This document shows, piece after piece, positions 56,446-64,000 of a stretch of DNA of 64,000 bases (positions within the stretch are counted from its first letter, which is position 1; each line of letters starts with the position of its first letter). The notes under the pieces are model-generated. The model was given only the letters and a program-made list of their open reading frames with translations, made no database searches and had not been told where the DNA came from. The translations under genes and the position numbers were made by a program. This DNA comes from UBA961 sp014191195 (GTDB lineage Bacteria > Bacteroidota > Ignavibacteria > Kapaibacteriales > UBA961): assembly GCA_964204605.1 (NCBI GenBank), contig OZ123195.1:2356001-2420000 (forward strand), read 5' to 3'.

Positions 56446-57609
56446 TACTAGTAAAGCGTATAGAAGGAGTAATCCAAGGGAATTTCTTATATATTTATAC
56501 GCTTTAGGACTTCTTCGTTTTATTTCGTCTTCTGCTTTAACTAAGCCAAGAGTTAATAGAATGATTAATACTGCTAATCCTGCACCCGCAATCAATGATT
56601 GGCTATGTTGAAAAGTTCTTCCTATACTTGAAAACCAAGGGATTCCATATAGTAAAATAAGATGGATAACATAAATCTGAAGAGATTTGCTGCTAAAAAA
56701 TACAAAATGATGTTTGTAAGAATCAAATAGATTCACAAATCTTTGGCATATACCAAACAAGAATAATATAATACCAATTCGTACAAACATAAATGCTGGA
56801 TTAGTCATCATAGGATCATTATGAACAGGTATTGGCATCCAAAGATTTGTCCAATACATTGCAATGAGAGCAATTCCAATCACTATAATTGACAAAAGAA
56901 ATACATATTTATCAAAGAAAACTGATCTTTTTTCTTGATGTAAACTTTGCAACCAAGCCCCAAATGCAACTCCACTAAGCATAAATCCGCTAAAAGGGAA
57001 GATTGGAAATAAAGAGCCATGTTTATAGCTTATCATTGCTCCAAATGTTTCAGGTAAAAAAGCAAAAACATCTATATTCTGTATATATGGTGTGCTAATA
57101 AAAATAATGAGTGCAGATATTCCAGAAATTATCCCCAATGCTTTAACAGAATGAGTAATATATGATAAAGCTAATACGAATAGTAAAGTAAAAGGAGTTA
57201 ACTGTAAGATATTGAATTGAAGGAATTGCTTCCAAATTGATGTATCTAGATATGGTAAATCAAAAAGCCTGGAAGCTGGAAATACAAGTAAATATCCGCA
57301 TATGAAAATGATTGCGATCCAATGCAAGCGTTTTTTTAGTGTTTCTTTGCTTATTGAGCCACTTTGTGACCTTTTCATAGCAAATACATGGACGGCACCA
57401 GATACAAATAAGAAGATTGGTGCTGTTAGCCCCCTTAAAAAATTCCACCAGCTCCAAGGAAAAGACTGCACATCTATGAATTGATGGTCTACCATGGTAT
57501 ACATTGTATGGCCTTGAATCATCATAATCATAGCAATTAGTCGGGCCATATCTAATGCATATAGCCTAGTACCATAATTTGTATGTTTTTGTATTAATTG
57601 TTGATTCAT
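56443..57609 (-). CDS. DUF1624/HGSNAT-like membrane acyltransferase
   Basis: This 388-residue polytopic protein with about ten membrane helices has the N-terminal signature RLYALDMARLIAMIMMIQGHT, in which a histidine in the first helix region is conserved in heparan-alpha-glucosaminide N-acetyltransferase-like proteins. RGLTAPIFLFVSG in helix 2 is also typical. These enzymes transfer acyl groups from CoA donors across the membrane to sugars or lipids. The acceptor is unknown. It is convergent with the C25-like gene and lies downstream of the secA terminator. Confidence 0.75.
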   Translation of the reverse strand: MNQQLIQKHTNYGTRLYALDMARLIAMIMMIQGHTMYTMVDHQFIDVQSFPWSWWNFLRGLTAPIFLFVSGAVHVFAMKRSQSGSISKETLKKRLHWIAIIFICGYLLVFPASRLFDLPYLDTSIWKQFLQFNILQLTPFTLLFVLALSYITHSVKALGIISGISALIIFISTPYIQNIDVFAFLPETFGAMISYKHGSLFPIFPFSGFMLSGVAFGAWLQSLHQEKRSVFFDKYVFLLSIIVIGIALIAMYWTNLWMPIPVHNDPMMTNPAFMFVRIGIILFLFGICQRFVNLFDSYKHHFVFFSSKSLQIYVIHLILLYGIPWFSSIGRTFQHSQSLIAGAGLAVLIILLTLGLVKAEDEIKRRSPKAYKYIRNSLGLLLLYALLV

Positions 57610-57644
57610 AATGCAGGATATGAATGAGCAAGAACAATATCAAT

Positions 57645-57672
57645 ACAAAAAGCCCTCTAGCTTAGAGGGCTT
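57645..57672 (-). terminator. terminator of secA
   Basis: A 10-bp stem (AAGCCCTCTA, 57650-57659; TAGAGGGCTT, 57663-57672) with a GCT loop is followed by TTTTT on the minus strand, 15 bases past the secA stop. Confidence 0.9.
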
Positions 57673-57687
57673 AATGCATTCTAATAA

Positions 57688-60600
57688 TTAGAGTGATTCT
57701 TCGGAGTTAGCATGACAATGTTTATATTTTTTTCCACTACCACAATGACAGGGTTCATTTCTACCAATCCTAGGTTCGGCTCTTCTAACTGTTATGCCAG
57801 GTGAAGATTGATCTTGACTCTGTTGTGGTTTCGATCCTTCTTGATAGTCTTCAATATCAGGCTTAATTGCTCTAAGGCCAGCAGTAGAGGATGTATTATT
57901 TCTGCCACCCTTAAAAAAACCTAAAGAAGGAGAACGCCCAATAGTTACGCTAGGATGATCCAAATTTGATTCACGCGGATTATGTGAATTTTTATCTATT
58001 CTTGAAGGTATATTGGATGGTACAACTTGAGGATAGTATTTGAATACTACACTTACAATTTCTTTTTGAATTTCTTGAATTAATCCTTGAAATGCATGTA
58101 AAGCCTCGCCTTTATATTCCAAAAGTGGGTCTTTTTGGCCATAAGCACGCAAATGAATACCCTCTTTCAATTCATCCATAATCATTAGATGTTCACGCCA
58201 TTTATCATCGATAGAACGAAGAAATGCATAATGTTCTAATCCTGACATAAATTCAGTACCAAATTGCTGTTCTTTTCTTTCAAGGAAATCTTTTGCTGCA
58301 TCTAAAATTCTATCTATACAAGCATCTGCTTGTATATTTTTGAATTCTTCTTCATGAATGTCAACTTCGCACAGCATATAAGTTCTAACTGCATCTTTTA
58401 AGCCTTCTAAGTTCATTTCTTGGTGAAACTGTTCAAACCAAAGGGCAGCTAATTGATACATGAATTCAAATAATTCGCCTTTCATCCTTTCGCCTTGAAC
58501 TACCAAACGACGCATTGAATAGATAGCTTCTCTTTGCTGATTCATTACATTATCGTATTCAATCAAACGCTTACGGATAGCGAAATTATTTTCTTCTACT
58601 TTTTTCTGGGCATTTTCAACAGATTTAGTAACCATTCCAGCTTGAATTGGTTCTCCTTCTGGAACTTTAAGCGTTTTCATTACACCTGCAATGCGCTCAC
58701 CACCAAAAAGACGCATTAAATTGTCTTCGAGTGATAAGAAGAATTGAGAAGATCCCGGGTCGCCTTGGCGTCCAGCTCTACCTCTTAACTGTCTATCAAT
58801 TCTTCTTGCATCATGCCTTTCAGTACCAATAATTGCTAAACCACCATTTGATTTTACAGCTGCTTCTAATTTAATATCTGTTCCCCTACCAGCCATATTT
58901 GTGGCAATTGTAACTTTTCCTGTTTTACCAGCTCCTGCAACAATCTCAGCTTCGAACTGATGTTGTTTAGCATTTAATACTCTATGTTCAACATTGGATC
59001 TTTGTAGCATTTTGCTTAAAAGTTCAGAAACATCAACACTAGTTGTACCAACAAGAACACTTCGACCTTGTTTTACCAAAGATTGAATTTCTTCAATAAC
59101 TGCATTATATTTTTCTTTTTTGGTTCTAAAGATATAATCATCTAAATCTTTTCTGGTAATTGGTCTATTTGTAGGAATAACGACAACATCTAGATTATAT
59201 ATTTTATCAAATTCGCCTGCTTCGGTTTCTGCGGTACCTGTCATACCTGCAAGCTTGCGATATAATCTAAAGTAATTTTGAAGTGTGATTGTTGCATAAG
59301 TTTGTGTGTCAGCTTCTACTGTAACACCTTCTTTTGCTTCTATAGCTTGATGCAAGCCATCGGAATAACGTCTTCCATCTAAAATACGTCCAGTAAACTC
59401 ATCAACGATTTTAATCTTACCACCATCAACTACATATTCTATATCGCGGTCATATAAAGAATAAGCTCTTAATAATTGATGAACAGTATGAATTGTATCG
59501 CTCCTCATGGAATAAATACGTATAACTTCATCTTTCTTGGCTTGTTTATCATCTAGTTCTAAGCTAGACATTCCCTCAATCAAGCTAAGTTCGCCTGTGA
59601 TATCAGGAATAATAAACATATCTGGATCTTCTCCTACAGAAGTAAGAAGACTTCTTCCTTTTTCGGTAATATCTATTTGATGATTTTTTTCATCGATTGT
59701 ATAATAGATTTCTTCATCAATGATAGACATACGCGTGCCTTGCTCACGGAGATAGTCTAACTCGGTATCTCGCATAAGCTTTGAATTATCAGGCTCTTGT
59801 AATAATTTGGCTAATTTCTTTTGTTTTGGAAAGCCTCTATATGAACGCAATAATGCAATGCCTGCATTAGTTTTACTTTCTTTAGTCGATTCTTTTAATA
59901 ATTTATCTGCTTCATTAACTAATGTATTTACTAATCTATTTTGAGCATCTACAAGTCTACGAACCCTAGGATTTAACTGCTCAAATTTTTGATCTGTAGA
60001 ATGAGCAACTGGACCAGAGATAATGAGAGGTGTTCTTGCTTCATCTATTAAAACAGAGTCAACTTCATCCACTACAGCAAAAAAATGAGGTCTTTGTACC
60101 ATATCTTCTGCATCATTAACCATATTATCTCTTAGATAATCAAAACCAAATTCATTATTGGTTCCATAGGTAATATCGCATCCATATTGTTCGCACCTTT
60201 GCTGAGGCTGCATAGAAGATTGTATACATCCTACTTTGATGCCTAGAAAATCAAAAACTGGTTTCATCCATTCACTGTCACGCTTGGCTAAATAATCATT
60301 AACAGTTATTAGATGAACTCCCTTAGATGATAATGCATTAAGATACAGAGGAGAAACCGCCACTAAGGTTTTTCCTTCACCTGTGGCCATTTCAGAAATT
60401 TTTCCTTGATGAAGAACAATGCCACCAATTAGTTGAACATCATAAGGTACCATTTCCCAAAGCACAGATTGCCCAACAACATCATATGTATGTTTCCTTT
60501 CGGTAAGTCTTCGGCATGTTTCTTTTACTACTGCAAAAGCAGAAGGAAGTAATTCATCTAAAACATTTTGAATGCTGGCAAATTCTTCTTTGCCAATTTC

Positions 60601-60870
60601 TTTGATTCTATCATGAATATATTGATGCTCTTCATGATCTGTATTGGAATCATTCAGTTTAGTCCTTAAGTCCTCGAGTTCTTGCTTGTATACTTCTATT
60701 TTAGACTGTATAAGGGCTTTAAATTCATCGGTTTTTGTCCTCAATTGTTCGTCTGTTAAACTATATAATTGAGCATATTCTTCATTAATCTGAGTAATAA
60801 CAGGCCTTAATGCCTGAACATCTTTATCATGTTTTGTTCCGCCAAATATTTTCTTAAGAATCGAAAGCAT
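57688..60870 (-). CDS. secA: preprotein translocase ATPase SecA
   Basis: This 1,060-residue motor protein drives preproteins through SecYEG. Walker A is MATGEGKTL (161-169). The DEAD-like box VVDEVDSVLIDEA, helicase motifs NMAGRGTDI and RQLRGRAGRQGDPG, and the preprotein-binding, scaffold and wing domains are all present. The C-terminus has a zinc-binding SEC-C tail (CHCGSGKKYKHCH). It is longer than E. coli SecA (901) because of insertions near residues 300-370 and a disordered linker before the tail, as is usual in Bacteroidota. It would export every signal-peptide protein in the window, including all T9SS cargo. Confidence 0.97.
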   Translation of the reverse strand: MLSILKKIFGGTKHDKDVQALRPVITQINEEYAQLYSLTDEQLRTKTDEFKALIQSKIEVYKQELEDLRTKLNDSNTDHEEHQYIHDRIKEIGKEEFASIQNVLDELLPSAFAVVKETCRRLTERKHTYDVVGQSVLWEMVPYDVQLIGGIVLHQGKISEMATGEGKTLVAVSPLYLNALSSKGVHLITVNDYLAKRDSEWMKPVFDFLGIKVGCIQSSMQPQQRCEQYGCDITYGTNNEFGFDYLRDNMVNDAEDMVQRPHFFAVVDEVDSVLIDEARTPLIISGPVAHSTDQKFEQLNPRVRRLVDAQNRLVNTLVNEADKLLKESTKESKTNAGIALLRSYRGFPKQKKLAKLLQEPDNSKLMRDTELDYLREQGTRMSIIDEEIYYTIDEKNHQIDITEKGRSLLTSVGEDPDMFIIPDITGELSLIEGMSSLELDDKQAKKDEVIRIYSMRSDTIHTVHQLLRAYSLYDRDIEYVVDGGKIKIVDEFTGRILDGRRYSDGLHQAIEAKEGVTVEADTQTYATITLQNYFRLYRKLAGMTGTAETEAGEFDKIYNLDVVVIPTNRPITRKDLDDYIFRTKKEKYNAVIEEIQSLVKQGRSVLVGTTSVDVSELLSKMLQRSNVEHRVLNAKQHQFEAEIVAGAGKTGKVTIATNMAGRGTDIKLEAAVKSNGGLAIIGTERHDARRIDRQLRGRAGRQGDPGSSQFFLSLEDNLMRLFGGERIAGVMKTLKVPEGEPIQAGMVTKSVENAQKKVEENNFAIRKRLIEYDNVMNQQREAIYSMRRLVVQGERMKGELFEFMYQLAALWFEQFHQEMNLEGLKDAVRTYMLCEVDIHEEEFKNIQADACIDRILDAAKDFLERKEQQFGTEFMSGLEHYAFLRSIDDKWREHLMIMDELKEGIHLRAYGQKDPLLEYKGEALHAFQGLIQEIQKEIVSVVFKYYPQVVPSNIPSRIDKNSHNPRESNLDHPSVTIGRSPSLGFFKGGRNNTSSTAGLRAIKPDIEDYQEGSKPQQSQDQSSPGITVRRAEPRIGRNEPCHCGSGKKYKHCHANSEESL

Positions 60871-61107
60871 ATTGATTCTTTTCCTACTAACTATAAATAA
60901 TCATTGTGCCCTATTTGATACATCATATCAAAGGGAAATTAAAAATCCCAAGAGCATTCAAAATTAGCCTAATTTTTTTAAACTATAGCACCTTTTGACG
61001 CATAAAATGGAAATGTATTTCCATTATTTTCAAATTCTGTTTATAATGTATAGTTCAGTTAGCGTATTATTGAAATATTCAAAGAATTTACCTTTCGATA
61101 AGTTCGG

Positions 61108-61115
61108 TATATTTG
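61108..61115 (+). promoter_or_regulatory. Bacteroidota-type -7 promoter element (TATATTTG)
   Basis: TATATTTG matches TAnnTTTG and lies 35 bases before the ATG of the epimerase gene in an otherwise gene-free 280-base region between divergent secA and the epimerase. A TTG-type -33 box is not evident, so this is tentative. Confidence 0.35.
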
Positions 61116-61150
61116 CACTGTATTTTACATAGAATTGCGGATATGATTAT

Positions 61151-62074
61151 ATGAAAATTGTAATTACTGGTGGTGCTGGATTCATTGCTTCTCACATAGC
61201 AGATGCTTATTTAGCTTTAGGACATGAAGTTTGGATAATAGATAATTTAAGTACGGGAAAACAAGAAAATATTCCTGAAAAAGCTCATTTCATTAAAATG
61301 GATGTTAATGATCCTGCTATTCATGATCTTTTCTCAAAAGAAAAGTTCGATATTATCAATCATCATGCAGCACAAATGGATGTTCGTGTCTCTGTAAATG
61401 ATCCATCACATGATGCCAGAATTAATATCCTAGGTGGAATTAATATATATGAAGCGGCTAAAAACTCTGGAGTAAAGAAAATCATTTTTGCTTCTAGTGG
61501 TGGAACAGTATATGGCGAACAAGAAATCTTTCCTGCAGACGAGTCACATCCTACTAAACCGATTTCTCCTTATGGAGTTGCAAAATTATCCAATGAACAT
61601 TATTTGTATTATTACTATGCTGTTTATGGTATTCCATATGTTGCTTTTAGATACGCTAATGTGTATGGACCAAGGCAAAATCCCCATGGAGAAGCAGGTG
61701 TTATCGCAATTTTTACTCAAAAATTATTAGCAGGCCAGCAACCAATAATAAATGGAGATGGACTGCAAACCCGTGATTATGTATATGTTGGTGATATTGT
61801 TAAAGCCAATGAACTAGCAATTTCTACCGATATGCAAGGCTCTTTTAATATTGGTACTTCGATAGAAACAGATGTCAATACTTTGTTTAGACATCTGCAT
61901 TCTTTAATTGGAGCTACTTGTTCCGAGCAACATATTCCAGCAAAAACAGGGGAACAAAGACGCAGTGTTCTATCATATAATCACATTCATCAACAATATG
62001 GATGGGAACCCTCCATGGAAATACGTGCTGGATTAGATAAAACAGTAGAATTTTTCCGTGTACAGAGTAGATAG
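61151..62074 (+). CDS. NAD-dependent nucleotide-sugar epimerase (GalE-like SDR)
   Basis: The 307-residue extended short-chain dehydrogenase has the NAD-binding loop TGGAGFIASH (residues 6-15), acidic D31 for the ribose hydroxyls, the active-site serine segment ASSGGTVYG and YGVAK with Y141 and K145. VYGPRQNPHGEAGV and the substrate-loop region agree with UDP-glucose/UDP-N-acetylglucosamine 4-epimerases of the shorter bacterial-archaeal group. The precise sugar cannot be assigned. Its TAG overlaps the GTG of miaA by 1 base, so the two are coupled. Confidence 0.88.
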   Translation: MKIVITGGAGFIASHIADAYLALGHEVWIIDNLSTGKQENIPEKAHFIKMDVNDPAIHDLFSKEKFDIINHHAAQMDVRVSVNDPSHDARINILGGINIYEAAKNSGVKKIIFASSGGTVYGEQEIFPADESHPTKPISPYGVAKLSNEHYLYYYYAVYGIPYVAFRYANVYGPRQNPHGEAGVIAIFTQKLLAGQQPIINGDGLQTRDYVYVGDIVKANELAISTDMQGSFNIGTSIETDVNTLFRHLHSLIGATCSEQHIPAKTGEQRRSVLSYNHIHQQYGWEPSMEIRAGLDKTVEFFRVQSR

Positions 62075-63027
62075 TGAACGATAATATCCCCAAAAGATCC
62101 GTCCTTGCTATTGTTGGACCAACCGCTTCAGGAAAAACTGATCTGTCTTTTCAGATTGCTGCATCATGTAATCAAAAGATAGACATAATCTGTGCAGACT
62201 CTAGGCAGATTTACAGGGGAATGGATATTGGAACGGCTAAACCCACTAAAGAAGAACAAACAGTAATCCCTCATCACTGTATAGATATCTGTAATCCAAA
62301 TGAACACTTTAGCGCTGGTAAATTTGCTAAATATGCCAGATTATGTATAGATAATAGTATTAGTCAAGATAGAATTCCAATCATAGTTGGTGGCTCTGGT
62401 TTATATATACAAGCTCTTTGCGAAGGTTTTTTTACATTTGAAAGTAAAGACAATTCATTAGATATTCGCCTAGAACTTCAAGAATTACTGTTGAATAAAG
62501 GAAAAGATTTTCTATTTCAAGAATTGAAAAAGGTCGATCCTTCAAGTGCAGAAGAATATAGCGATATGAATCCAAGAAGAATCATGAGGGCTTTAGAATT
62601 CTATAAAAGTACTGGGCTGCAGTTTTCAAAAGAAAAAAAAGAACATATCAGTATGCCTTCATTTATAACAAAATATATTGGTATATCTTTTCAAAGAGAT
62701 AAACTCTATGATAGAATAAATAAACGTTCTGAATATATGTGGAATAATGGGCTCATTGATGAAACTTCTCAATTGCTGCAGATTGGTTATGAGTCAACTT
62801 TAAATGCTTTCAATACAGTGGGTTACAAAGAAGCAATTCAAGTATTACAAGGGAAGCTTAAGCAAAAGGAAGGTTTGGAAGCCATGAAACAATCTACAAG
62901 AAGATATGCTAAAAGACAATTAACATGGTTCGGAAACCAAATGCCAGTTCAATGGATACATGAAGAAATTCTGCAAGAATATGTAGAAACTCTGAACCTA
63001 GAAAAACTAAATCATCAAAGATCATAG
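62074..63027 (+). CDS. miaA: tRNA dimethylallyltransferase
   Basis: The 317-residue enzyme adds a dimethylallyl group to A37 of tRNAs that read U-starting codons. The phosphate-binding loop is GPTASGKT (15-22), followed by CADSRQIYRGMDIGTAKP (substrate and tRNA base recognition), PHHCIDI and the GGSGLYIQAL strand. The C-terminal segment TRRYAKRQLTWFG is conserved. It starts at a GTG overlapping the previous stop, which is the only start consistent with the family N-terminus. Confidence 0.95.
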   Translation: MNDNIPKRSVLAIVGPTASGKTDLSFQIAASCNQKIDIICADSRQIYRGMDIGTAKPTKEEQTVIPHHCIDICNPNEHFSAGKFAKYARLCIDNSISQDRIPIIVGGSGLYIQALCEGFFTFESKDNSLDIRLELQELLLNKGKDFLFQELKKVDPSSAEEYSDMNPRRIMRALEFYKSTGLQFSKEKKEHISMPSFITKYIGISFQRDKLYDRINKRSEYMWNNGLIDETSQLLQIGYESTLNAFNTVGYKEAIQVLQGKLKQKEGLEAMKQSTRRYAKRQLTWFGNQMPVQWIHEEILQEYVETLNLEKLNHQRS

Positions 63028-63201
63028 GCTTACTTGTATAATTCAGAATAATATGTTAATTTGACCGGCTAAAATTAAAAAACACTTTTCATATATGTAT
63101 CATTATATCATCCCCTTGTGAGGAAGAGAAAAGCAGAGCTCAGGTGCAGTAATTATGAAATAGAGCAATGTTTTACTTATATCGCAAATAGAAAGGTTCC
63201 T

Positions 63202-64000
63202 ATGTCCGAAACGACCGAAACTGCAGTACAAGAACAAGATATTATGTCTATTGTTTTGCCTGCACAACAACCTGCAACAAAAAAAAGACCATCATTAGCT
63301 GATTTATTAAATGGTGATTTTGACGTTCCTATGATGGACGATAGTACATTTGACGCTCTTTTTCAGAAAAGCTTTTCTCCTGTAAAAGAAGATCAGATGG
63401 TAAAGGGTCATGTTATTCAGGTGACTAAAGATAGTATTTTTGTAGATATTGGATTTAAGTCATTGGGAATGATTCCACGTGCTGAATTTGGTACAACAGA
63501 TATCTTTAAACCTGGTGATGAGATTGATGTATTTGTAGAGAAAATCGAAGATACAAGTGGTAGAATGCTATTGTCTCGTCGTCGTGCAGATTTCATGAAA
63601 ACTTGGGAAGAGATTCTTAAATTAAATGAAACACAGCAAGTTGTTCCGGTTCGTATTCTCCGTAGAATTAAGGGTGGAATGGTAGTTGATTTATTAGGTA
63701 TCGAGGCATTTTTACCTGGTTCTCAAATTGACGTACGTCCTGTTCGTGATTTTGATGCTTGGGTTGCAAAAATGATTGATGTTCGTGTTGTAAAAGTAAA
63801 TCATCCAAGTGAAAATGTTGTTGTTAGCCATAAAGTTTTACTAGAAGAACAATTATCAGATCAACGCTCTAAAATTCTTGAAACATTAGAAAAAGGTTTA
63901 GTTCTTGAAGGTGCTGTAAAGGCAATTTCAGATTTTGGTGTATTCGTAGATCTAGGTGGTGTAGACGGATTAGTTCATATTACAGATCTTTCATGGGGAC
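63202..64000 (+). CDS. rpsA: 30S ribosomal protein S1, 5' part (cut by window edge)
   Basis: The frame starts at the ATG at 63202 (MSETTETAVQEQD) and runs open for 266 codons to the edge of the window. After an acidic, low-complexity N-terminal extension of about 60 residues, S1-type OB folds begin: VKGHVIQVTKDSIFVDIGFK (about 68-135), then a second repeat with RRIKGGMVVDLLGIEAFLPGSQ, and the start of a third with LEGAVKAISDFGVFVDLGG. S1 recruits mRNA to the 30S subunit. The AAAGG about 8 bases upstream fits a ribosome site. The C-terminal repeats lie outside the window. Confidence 0.95.
   Translation, partial: MSETTETAVQEQDIMSIVLPAQQPATKKRPSLADLLNGDFDVPMMDDSTFDALFQKSFSPVKEDQMVKGHVIQVTKDSIFVDIGFKSLGMIPRAEFGTTDIFKPGDEIDVFVEKIEDTSGRMLLSRRRADFMKTWEEILKLNETQQVVPVRILRRIKGGMVVDLLGIEAFLPGSQIDVRPVRDFDAWVAKMIDVRVVKVNHPSENVVVSHKVLLEEQLSDQRSKILETLEKGLVLEGAVKAISDFGVFVDLGGVDGLVHITDLSWG

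Overview
The window is an AT-rich chromosomal segment (about one third G+C by eye) from a bacterium of the Bacteroidota/FCB group. Direct support is a SusC/SusD outer-membrane pair, several very large secreted proteins ending in type IX secretion (T9SS) sorting domains with choice-of-anchor-D repeats, a Bacteroidota-type RNA polymerase omega subunit, a SecA of about 1,060 residues, and two promoter-like TAnnTTTG elements. Clear GGAG-type ribosome sites occur at some genes, so a deep FCB lineage (Kapabacteria/Chlorobi/Ignavibacteria side) is possible. That placement is inference, not a call.

Layout. 0-6.3 kb: lysine 6-aminotransferase, then on the minus strand RseP-type protease, 6-phosphofructokinase, a PaaG-like isomerase/hydratase and carA. 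6.5-9.5 kb: an Omp28-like T9SS cargo. 9.5-13.9 kb: minus-strand plsY-gpsA plus a second M50 protease and a PMT/ArnT-like transferase. 14-15.4 kb: a half-length ClpB. 15.4-21 kb: ccmB, a zinc-type CDF transporter, pckA and a two-component pair. 21-24.6 kb: rplY, prs, tRNA-Gln(TTG), xseA. 24.8-30.3 kb: aminotransferase and DUF58 protein, then a minus-strand ECF sigma, anti-sigma and TlpA set beside an ATP-grasp-like orphan. 30.5-33.1 kb: acpS-lysC-PAP2. 33.4-38 kb: susC-susD. 38.3-47.1 kb: two tandem giant IgGFc-binding-domain T9SS proteins. 47.2-64 kb: htrA, rpoZ, coaBC, an RNase H, glycyl-tRNA synthetase, der, a C25-gingipain-like T9SS protein, a DUF1624 acyltransferase, secA, a sugar epimerase, miaA and the 5' part of rpsA.

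How it fits together. Most genes are core metabolism or information processing. Superimposed is a cell-surface programme: SecA exports T9SS cargo to the periplasm, the four large cargo genes supply surface or secreted proteins, SusC/D imports an unknown ligand, and HtrA, two site-2 proteases and an ECF sigma/anti-sigma pair could provide envelope quality control.

The most notable observations are as follows. First, the second IgGFc paralog looks frameshifted, but all 24 extra bases in its middle can be read as paralogous SNPs at which both alleles were written into the consensus, so the gene is probably intact. Second, the last 1.95 kb of the two paralogs, including the terminator, is nearly identical with only synonymous differences noticed. 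Third, a free-standing gene encodes only the coiled-coil plus second AAA+ domain of ClpB, with its own ribosome-binding site. Fourth, a C25-like T9SS protein appears to have lost its catalytic His/Cys pair.
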